Of a stretch of DNA of 64,000 nt, positions 1 through 6,041 are shown one piece after another. Source of the DNA: Flavipsychrobacter sp. (GTDB taxonomy: Bacteria > Bacteroidota > Bacteroidia > Chitinophagales > Chitinophagaceae); the NCBI GenBank assembly GCA_041392855.1, contig JAWKLD010000001.1, forward strand, positions 191,501 through 255,500, read 5' to 3'. The notes under the pieces were generated by a model, which worked only from the letters and a program-made list of their open reading frames with translations, was not told where the DNA came from and did no database searches. Within the stretch, counting starts at the first letter, position 1. Every line of letters begins with the position of its first letter. The position numbers were made by a program, and so were the translations under genes.

Positions 1-267
1 GATGAGGAACTGGCAAAAGAGTGTATAGACAGTAAGCAAAAACTATATGAAGTGACGGGTAAAGAAGTGAAGCACTTCTGCTACCCATATGGTGCGGATA
101 AATGTATAGGCACAAAAGCACAGGCTATCGTTGCCCAACATTTCGACTCGGCAGTGACGATGAGTAGAGGTAGAATTGATAAAGCTGATACTTACATGCT
201 ACCACGTATCCCTCTATATAATATTGATACGAAAGGGAGAACATTGCTAAAACAGTTAACTAAATAA
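1..267 (+). CDS. Polysaccharide deacetylase, C-terminal fragment (5' end outside window)
   Basis: The frame is open from base 1 and stops at 267, so this is the last ~88 residues of a longer protein. The visible part carries the pattern E..C...K..L....G..VKHFCYPYG. In NodB-type polysaccharide deacetylases this is the strand and loop near the end of the barrel (FxYPYG). The catalytic Asp-His-His motifs would lie upstream and cannot be checked. Such enzymes remove acetyl groups from surface polysaccharide, often during capsule or exopolysaccharide assembly. The acetyltransferase gene starts 4 bases after the stop, so the two are probably co-transcribed at the edge of a polysaccharide locus. Family assignment is fairly secure; substrate is unknown. 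Confidence 0.75.
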   Translation, partial: DEELAKECIDSKQKLYEVTGKEVKHFCYPYGADKCIGTKAQAIVAQHFDSAVTMSRGRIDKADTYMLPRIPLYNIDTKGRTLLKQLTK

Positions 268-271
268 GGTC

Positions 272-1300
272 ATGTCCACCGACAATATTTCTATTCATCT
301 TTTTTCGGAGCTGGAAGAGGCTGATATATTAGCATTCAATAAAAAGGCCTATCCTAATAAGGCGCATAAGCTTAACAGTCCATTACTTAAATGGCAGTTT
401 CGCATAGGGTACGATGCCAAGGTTGAGCCTATTTATATAAAGTATGAAGGTAAGATAGTAGGGCAGGCAGCACTACAACCCATAATGGCTACATGTGGTG
501 CGCAACAATATATGGCTACTTGGTACAATAATTTTATTGTACTGCCGAGTATGCAAGGCAAAGGTTTAGGTAAAATACTGACCCAAAAATGGATGGAGTT
601 GGCACCGCTACACATTACCAACTGTAATGATAACTCGATGGCTGTGTTTAGAAAATTGGGTTGGGATGAAGAGTTTCATACGGTGCGCTATGGATTGCCG
701 ATCAACATAAATGCCTTAGCCAGATCGAAAGGGTGGACGGGAGTTAAAGCAATGGCAGCAGCTGTGTTGTCTCCCTTGTACAGCCTTTGGCTAAAAATGA
801 AATATGGTAAAGCGCAACATGCGGCAATAACACCGATAAAAGATATACCTCTTGATGAAATAGTGACTGACTGTAAAGAAGAAGGAGAGAATAGACTCGT
901 GAGGGATAAGGCTTGGGTGCAATGGCGCTTGCTGGATAGCCCCTATGCTAATAAGCATTATAGAATAAAGCTTGGCGATGCGGTTATCTATTTCAGAGTG
1001 TTGGAGTATGCGGACATCAAACGAATACACATCCTTTATCAAAATACAAATGTGGCTGCCAAAGCGCAAAGAGCAGTGCTACAAGCTTTAGTAGCACATG
1101 CTATTCAAGAAAAAGTAGGGTTGCTATGGGGTATTACCAATGTGCCAGCTTTAAAAGAGTTGTATGATAAAGTGCTTTTTGATAAGCTCAGTGCACGTTT
1201 TGCCTATCATAGCCAAGAAGGTGAAGTAATGCAAGGTTTGAAGAATGCACCATTGCCACTACAGAGTATCGACTCGGATTATGACTTTATGTATTTTTAA
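272..1300 (+). CDS. GNAT-family acetyltransferase
   Basis: A 342-residue protein with an N-terminal GNAT fold. Residues ~85-105 read NNFIVLPSMQGKGLGKIL, matching motif A (V.P..QGKGLG..L), which binds the acetyl-CoA pyrophosphate. A following N-(S/T)-M-A-V-F-x-K-L-G-W segment matches the motif B region. The second half (~170-342) is not recognised and may be a second degenerate GNAT-like domain. No signal peptide or membrane segment is seen, so it is cytoplasmic. It sits 4 bases after a polysaccharide deacetylase gene, which suggests acetylation of a sugar or lipid precursor in envelope polysaccharide assembly; that role is inference. The ATG at 272 is the only sensible start. Confidence 0.7.
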   Translation: MSTDNISIHLFSELEEADILAFNKKAYPNKAHKLNSPLLKWQFRIGYDAKVEPIYIKYEGKIVGQAALQPIMATCGAQQYMATWYNNFIVLPSMQGKGLGKILTQKWMELAPLHITNCNDNSMAVFRKLGWDEEFHTVRYGLPININALARSKGWTGVKAMAAAVLSPLYSLWLKMKYGKAQHAAITPIKDIPLDEIVTDCKEEGENRLVRDKAWVQWRLLDSPYANKHYRIKLGDAVIYFRVLEYADIKRIHILYQNTNVAAKAQRAVLQALVAHAIQEKVGLLWGITNVPALKELYDKVLFDKLSARFAYHSQEGEVMQGLKNAPLPLQSIDSDYDFMYF

Positions 1301-1316
1301 AATGACGTAAAATTGT

Positions 1317-1324
1317 TATATTTG
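1317..1324 (+). promoter_or_regulatory. Putative -7 promoter element (TATATTTG)
   Basis: Matches the Bacteroidota -7 consensus TAnnTTTG exactly and lies 20 bases before the ATG of the small lipoprotein gene at 1345. No clear -33 TTTG is seen at the usual distance. Confidence 0.45.
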
Positions 1325-1344
1325 TAAAGCTGTAAAAGTGAATC

Positions 1345-1740
1345 ATGCCATATAAATACCTTCTATTAAGCATCGCTACATTTTTCCTATTTACAGCGTG
1401 TAATACAGAGCGCAAAGTGAACTGTGAGCAGTTTAAGGATGGTCGTTTCAAAATAGAAGATACGGCTAATGGCACTTCTTATATTGTTCGCAACGGAAAG
1501 CATCAAACAGAGATACTGAACGGTCAGGTAGATAGCTCTACTTTTATAGTGAACTGGATAGGAGAATGTGAATATACTTTGACCCCAACTCAGGAAACAC
1601 GTGAGCGCTACTATAACTTACCCGATGACGCAATGCTCACCATCAAGATAAATGAGACCAAAGAGAACTCCTATATTCAAACAACCTCTGCCAACTTCTC
1701 TGAAACTAAGGTGACCAATGAGGTAATCAGAATAAAATAA
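1345..1740 (+). CDS. Small lipoprotein of the family often mislabelled 'DNA topoisomerase IV'
   Basis: 131 residues. A hydrophobic leader ends in LFTAC (Cys19), a near-canonical lipobox, so it is probably a lipoprotein of the outer membrane or periplasm. The mature part contains C..FK.G.F.IED..N....I.RN...Q.E, followed by a W-x-G/N-E-C-E-Y-T-L segment. This resembles a widespread small Bacteroidota protein that databases often mislabel as DNA topoisomerase IV although it has no topoisomerase domain. No function is known. It has its own TATATTTG promoter element and is followed by a 314-base gap. Family recognition is from memory of the pattern, so moderate confidence. Confidence 0.6.
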   Translation: MPYKYLLLSIATFFLFTACNTERKVNCEQFKDGRFKIEDTANGTSYIVRNGKHQTEILNGQVDSSTFIVNWIGECEYTLTPTQETRERYYNLPDDAMLTIKINETKENSYIQTTSANFSETKVTNEVIRIK

Positions 1741-2054
1741 ACGGGTGCATATTTAGCAATATGTGTGTGAAGAGCATAGCAAATGTTTATTTTTATAAGC
1801 ATTTTTTATTGACTTCTGTCACTTTCAATATGGTTAGACATTTTCCTGTTCTTGTAAAAATAAACTGTTGGATGGATGATACAATAGTTTTAAATGAAAA
1901 AACTGATACTTAATTGGATTTGTTACAATATTTTTATAATCAATTCGTTATATTTATAGTGCATTATCACATGAGAACCGGTTCATTCCAGATAATCGCC
2001 CGCGTATTCCGAAAAGCGGAGATATAGAGTAGGAAAAATCTCAAAATCAGTTAT
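1741..2054. other. Intergenic region, 314 bp, no gene
   Basis: No open frame worth calling. It holds a weak hairpin just after the upstream stop (CATATT/AATATG, 1748-1763), a promoter-like TATATTTA at 1949-1956, and a 10-bp perfect palindrome GAACCGGTTC at 1975-1984. The palindrome lies ~70 bases before the first gene of the accessory block and could be an operator. The region marks the left edge of markedly A+T-rich DNA. Confidence 0.5.
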
Positions 2055-2522
2055 ATGAAAAAAACACTAATAGTGTTTGCAATATTGACAATTGCATTCA
2101 CTAGTTTTTTAAATCCTAGCAATGCTGCAATTGTAATTAAAGATATCACGCGTTGCAATCCTCCACCTACAGGTAATCTTTACGACTATGTAGGTCCTGT
2201 GACCACCCATATATTACATCAAGTTGTCATAAAAGGTGTTTATTTGGGTGAAGTTCATTACAAGACTATGAATTGTGATGATCCTGGCGATAAGGACTGT
2301 TCTATAGCCAAAGTTAGTCAAAATTTTGACGAGGTAGATGTTTATGAAACCGTGCAAGACAAAGTGAATAATGGTACATCTTCGGGGCATGTAAATCTTG
2401 ACGGAACATCTGGTACATTAACTATTAATGATCTTGTTGACAATGTTACTATTCCTGATTTTGGTTACATCTGGAATTCCACTGCAACTTGCACACAAGT
2501 AGTCATTATTGATGAAGAATAA
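2055..2522 (+). CDS. Secreted four-cysteine small protein A
   Basis: 155 residues, not recognised as a named family. Residues 1-24 form a signal peptide (MKKT, hydrophobic core, SNAA cleavage region), so it is exported. The mature chain has exactly four cysteines (34, 74, 82, 146), the middle pair as C-x2-P-G-x3-C. It ends with a Gly/Asn/Asp-rich, beta-like stretch. The next gene has the same four-Cys layout and a matching VQ..(V/I)N.G..SG.VN.D segment, so the two are diverged paralogues. All cysteines lie in the exported part, which suggests two disulfides. The two genes are 21 bases apart and a strong terminator follows them. Function unknown; a surface or secreted small protein is the safest description. 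Confidence 0.7.
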   Translation: MKKTLIVFAILTIAFTSFLNPSNAAIVIKDITRCNPPPTGNLYDYVGPVTTHILHQVVIKGVYLGEVHYKTMNCDDPGDKDCSIAKVSQNFDEVDVYETVQDKVNNGTSSGHVNLDGTSGTLTINDLVDNVTIPDFGYIWNSTATCTQVVIIDEE

Positions 2523-2543
2523 ATTGAAAACATTAAATATTTT

Positions 2544-2954
2544 ATGAAAAAAGTAATAATAAAAAGCATATCCGCATTAATATTAGTTGCAGCATTTAGT
2601 GCAAACTCTAATGCTAAATGTTATCAATCAAGGACATCTGGAGGTACACTTAACCCCAATGGGAAATATACGTATGAAAAAGTAATTCAAGGTGACCCTG
2701 TAGACGGCATAGAACAATTAGATTGCTATAAACCAGGCAGTAATACGTGCAAATTTAAAGATGGATTTGAGCCACCGTCGATAATTATTGCAGGGACTCC
2801 TGTAACATGGCAAGACGCTATGGATAATGTTCAAAGTGAAATTAATTCTGGCAACATGTCTGGAACAGTAAATGCAGATGATGGACTTGGATCATATTCA
2901 TGGACGGCAGTAGCTGTAAATGAATATGAAGTTACATATTGTGATGGTTTATAA
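2544..2954 (+). CDS. Secreted four-cysteine small protein B (paralogue of A)
   Basis: 136 residues with a signal peptide (MKKVIIKSISALILVAAFS, cleavage near ANSNA-K). Mature cysteines are at 26, 61, 69 and 133. The pair 61/69 reads C-x2-P-G-x3-C, with the same 8-residue spacing as in the preceding gene product. Residues ~95-113 (NVQSEINSGNMSGTVNADDG) align with residues ~99-117 of protein A. Overall identity is low, so the duplication is old or fast-diverging. The stop is followed 15 bases later by a near-ideal rho-independent terminator. This pair can therefore be expressed separately from, and more strongly than, the genes downstream. Function not recognised. Confidence 0.7.
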   Translation: MKKVIIKSISALILVAAFSANSNAKCYQSRTSGGTLNPNGKYTYEKVIQGDPVDGIEQLDCYKPGSNTCKFKDGFEPPSIIIAGTPVTWQDAMDNVQSEINSGNMSGTVNADDGLGSYSWTAVAVNEYEVTYCDGL

Positions 2955-2969
2955 TTGTCATTAAATAGT

Positions 2970-3009
2970 GATAAGAATTAGTGTTATGCTAATTCTTATC
3001 TTTTTTTTT
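2970..3009 (+). terminator. Rho-independent terminator after the four-Cys gene pair
   Basis: Perfect 12-bp stem GATAAGAATTAG/CTAATTCTTATC (2970-2981 and 2989-3000), 7-base loop, then nine T. It separates the small secreted proteins from the four genes starting at 3026. Read-through would give lower downstream expression. Confidence 0.9.
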
Positions 3010-3025
3010 ATTAATATACTTAGCC

Positions 3026-4270
3026 ATGAGCAATAATTTTTTTTTACTGTTACTATTAAGCATATTCCCAAATGTAACATATTCCCAATATTCCAGATTA
3101 GTTGATACGGTTAGTACACAAATTTCTTACAGTAAGAACTTAAGAATGAGTGATGTTCACGTTACAGCAAATGAATCCAATTATTATTTGTTTATCCAAA
3201 CAAACAAGTTAAGCACCAATAATAAAATAATATCTTATCAACTAGACATAAAAACTGGACGAAATCTACACATAGACACATTGCTAGATATTCCTATGTA
3301 TTTTGTTTTACGTGATATAGGAATTCAAAAAAATAGAATATACTTATTTACAGATGACGAGTATCTTTATTTTGAACCTGGCAATTCAAAAAATACATTT
3401 CAATACGTTAACAGAATTGATAGTGTGCTTAGATATGAGTATTGTGAAAAAATAAATGACTCCCTGTTATTGGCATACTTGATATATAATTTTCATCCTG
3501 CTGATGGGAAATCGGGTTTATTTATGCAAGTAATTAATACCAATAATCAAAAAGTTTTATCCAAACATTTTGAAAAATACAGTTCCGTAGCTTTGTCCTC
3601 ACTTAATAAAAGATGGCTAACTGTATTGGATGAGAAGATTTATGTGATCTCACCACTAACAGGGAACTTAAGGGAATATAACAAAGAATTGCAGTTGTTA
3701 AATGAACATGTAATAAATGGGATGTTTAATAAGACAGAAGTTATTACAAATAAAACTTACGAAAACTATTTGCAAGAATTTATCGAGTATAATGACGCTG
3801 TTTATAATAATGATACCATAGGAAAATATTCTAATAATAATTTATTTTCCAAAGAAGGTATTCAAAATATATTAGATACTACTGAAAAAAACTTTGCGTT
3901 CATAAAAAAGATATTCAATATAAATACCAGTGTTATTGGTATATGTATATCAAGACCTACACATAATAAAGAACAGTTAGATTTGTATACCTATAATATT
4001 AAAAAAAGGGAACTTGTTAGTGTATATAAAAATTGGAATTGTATATCTCAAAAAAACATAATGGAGTTAGAAGACTTTTACCCGATTGATCTAAGGCTTC
4101 AACATTCAAGATTCCCTAATTTTCAAGACGATACTGTTTATACTTATACTTGGTTAAATCCTAAACTTTTTACAAGTGGAAACAAAATGGACGTGTCTAG
4201 CATATATTTGAATGACATCAAAAAAAACGGATATCAATTCTACATATTAAAGCATAAAATAAAAAAGTGA
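3026..4270 (+). CDS. Secreted ~47-kDa protein, possible beta-propeller (paralogue 1)
   Basis: 414 residues. A signal peptide ends around VTYSQ. The mature chain is built of short alternating beta-like stretches with recurring I(Y/F)xxx..L and 'ISPLTGNLREYNKEL'-type segments. This resembles secreted 6-bladed propeller proteins of Bacteroidota, but no propeller signature can be counted with certainty by eye. It is clearly paralogous to the next gene: shared N-terminus (LV....T...S.KN.R...V), YN(F/Y)HP...SGL in the middle, and a shared ending NxIKxxGYxxxILKxKI. The gap to the next ORF is 4 bases, so they form one operon. Strongly A+T-rich. Function unknown; exported to periplasm or surface. Confidence 0.65.
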   Translation: MSNNFFLLLLLSIFPNVTYSQYSRLVDTVSTQISYSKNLRMSDVHVTANESNYYLFIQTNKLSTNNKIISYQLDIKTGRNLHIDTLLDIPMYFVLRDIGIQKNRIYLFTDDEYLYFEPGNSKNTFQYVNRIDSVLRYEYCEKINDSLLLAYLIYNFHPADGKSGLFMQVINTNNQKVLSKHFEKYSSVALSSLNKRWLTVLDEKIYVISPLTGNLREYNKELQLLNEHVINGMFNKTEVITNKTYENYLQEFIEYNDAVYNNDTIGKYSNNNLFSKEGIQNILDTTEKNFAFIKKIFNINTSVIGICISRPTHNKEQLDLYTYNIKKRELVSVYKNWNCISQKNIMELEDFYPIDLRLQHSRFPNFQDDTVYTYTWLNPKLFTSGNKMDVSSIYLNDIKKNGYQFYILKHKIKK

Positions 4271-4274
4271 CATC

Positions 4275-5582
4275 ATGGAAAAACTTATTAGTAAGTTATT
4301 ATTTGTTATTCTATTTTCATTATTGCAAACAAATATATATGCTCAATATAAACTCGTAAATGAAATTAACACTGATGTTACTTTCCCTAAAAACAGCAGA
4401 ATAGATGAAGTTGGCTTTGAAGTGAATAAAAACACAATATGCCTTGTGCAGTCCATTAATGACACCTCAAGTGAAAATGGTAATAGAAAACATATAGTCA
4501 TATCATTCCATGACCTTAACAGTGGAAATGAGATACAAAAAGATACTATACAAGGTATTACCTCTGCATTTAGAGTTTACGATATAGATTTTAATGATAA
4601 ATATTGCTTGTTAGTTGGGCATAAGAAATATTTATATTATGAAAGAAATAATACCCAAAATGCTCATTTTGTATACTTACCAAAAGAAATATTAAATAAT
4701 AAAGGCAAATCGATAGCTTTCAAGAATGCTAATATAATAAACGATAGCCTTGCATTATTACACGGTGTGTATAATTACCATCCAAATTCAAGTGGTTCAG
4801 GTTTGCACCTTAACATACTGAATTTAAATACAAATACTATTGTAAAATCTGTGTCTTACGATTTCCCAGGAATAGGCATTTCGTTTATGAGTCATTCTTG
4901 GATAACTGTGTCAGGAGGATATATATATGCAGTTTCTCCACTGTCGACATGGTTACATATTTATGATAAATATTTGAATCTTGTAAAGAAAAAACAGTTG
5001 AAATTATTTGATGCTAATAGCTATGCAAAGAATATATTGTACGAACAGTATGTCGACAGCATTATTAAATATGAAAATATTAGAATTGAGAAAATAGTTA
5101 ATAAATATGATAAAGACTCCTTAGAATATCATAGAGAAGATTTTCAATCATATATATATAGCAAAGAATACATTGGTTCTACTTTAGATAGTCTACACGG
5201 TGCATATAATAGTGTAAATCGGATATTTACGGTTAACGATTCTATAATTGCTGTTACAACTGCTACTCCACATGATAGGAATGTTTACAGAAATCTATTT
5301 TTGTTAAATAAAAACAGTTTAGAAATTGTAAAGAAAATTGATAAATGGAGAATTAGTCCTACAGAAGAACAAAACAAAGTTGAAGACTTTTTTGTTTTAG
5401 ATATCTCAATACAGGATATAGCATCACCTAAATTCAAAGACGGATATATATATACTTGTGGGTTTTATCCCACTTCAATATTTGTAAAAGACAATGTTAA
5501 AAAGTCTGCTGATAATGTATTTAATTATATAAAAAATCATGGATACAAATGGACTATATTAAAATACAAAATAGACAATTAG
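4275..5582 (+). CDS. Secreted ~50-kDa protein, possible beta-propeller (paralogue 2)
   Basis: 435 residues with a signal peptide ending near NIYAQ. It shares the beginning, the central YN(Y/F)HP..S.SGL motif, an ISPL/VSPL-centred segment and the NYIKNHGY..TILKYKI ending with the preceding protein. The two are a tandem duplication. It contains no cysteine-rich, enzymatic or lipoprotein motif that I can recognise. Its last 34 bases overlap the start of the downstream CxxC protein in another frame, which suggests translational coupling. One sampled 60-base line inside the gene (4981-5040) counts to 23% G+C, against 42% for one line in mrdA (10501-10560). Role unknown. Confidence 0.65.
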   Translation: MEKLISKLLFVILFSLLQTNIYAQYKLVNEINTDVTFPKNSRIDEVGFEVNKNTICLVQSINDTSSENGNRKHIVISFHDLNSGNEIQKDTIQGITSAFRVYDIDFNDKYCLLVGHKKYLYYERNNTQNAHFVYLPKEILNNKGKSIAFKNANIINDSLALLHGVYNYHPNSSGSGLHLNILNLNTNTIVKSVSYDFPGIGISFMSHSWITVSGGYIYAVSPLSTWLHIYDKYLNLVKKKQLKLFDANSYAKNILYEQYVDSIIKYENIRIEKIVNKYDKDSLEYHREDFQSYIYSKEYIGSTLDSLHGAYNSVNRIFTVNDSIIAVTTATPHDRNVYRNLFLLNKNSLEIVKKIDKWRISPTEEQNKVEDFFVLDISIQDIASPKFKDGYIYTCGFYPTSIFVKDNVKKSADNVFNYIKNHGYKWTILKYKIDN

Positions 5583-6022
5583 TATTTTTATTTCTGCTGA
5601 TTTTGAGTGCATTTACAGGTTATGCTCAAAAAGGGGGTGCAGAAAAGTTGGTTGATAATTTGTATAATTTGGATGATCAAAAAGCTTCAAAAAATGCACA
5701 TTATATGATTATGACAGATAAGAATTGTTATAATTGTTTCCGTGAATTATTAGATGCGTTGAGAAAGGAAGAACCCCGAAAAAATGTCAATCTAATTGTT
5801 GTTACTTATAACAACCCTACAACACTTTTTAGTATCGAAGCGAAACATAAAGAAGAACTAAAAAATATTAATAATGTCTATTTCCTTTTTATAGAAGAAT
5901 GTCAAAACAAAAAAATAAAGATAATGTCCTTGCTACAACAACCTTCACCTCAATTAATATATTCTACAGATACTGGATTTAAACTCCTTAACTATTCTCA
6001 AACAATGAAGTTGATAAAGTAA
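5549..6022 (+). CDS. Secreted CxxC protein, thioredoxin-like candidate
   Basis: 157 residues. It begins with MDYIKIQNRQ, then a hydrophobic segment ending FTGYAQ, a plausible signal peptide. The motif DKNCYNC (Cys60, Cys63) follows a beta-like stretch (HYMIMT) and precedes a helix (FRELLDAL), which is the order expected around a thioredoxin-fold CxxC. A later strand-like VNLIVVTYNN fits the fold, but a cis-proline after it is only tentative (SPQLIY). The start at 5549 overlaps the previous gene by 34 bases. A later start would remove the basic residues before the signal core. Likely an exported disulfide oxidoreductase or redox sensor, possibly acting on the four-cysteine proteins encoded upstream; that link is inference. 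Confidence 0.55.
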   Translation: MDYIKIQNRQLVFLFLLILSAFTGYAQKGGAEKLVDNLYNLDDQKASKNAHYMIMTDKNCYNCFRELLDALRKEEPRKNVNLIVVTYNNPTTLFSIEAKHKEELKNINNVYFLFIEECQNKKIKIMSLLQQPSPQLIYSTDTGFKLLNYSQTMKLIK

Positions 6023-6041
6023 TTGTTATTAGATAGCTTCT

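Noticed and set aside
1345..1740. DNA topoisomerase IV
   Set aside because: Databases often give this name to similar proteins, but the 131-residue lipoprotein has no topoisomerase domain.
1975..1998. GGTTCATTCCAG resembles the tRNA-Gln T-arm (GGTTCGAATCCAG), possible attachment site of an island inserted at tRNA-Gln
   Set aside because: It has an indel and a mismatch over ~13 bases, and lies in the opposite orientation to the tRNA 3' end, so it cannot be a direct att repeat. No integrase of island type is present.
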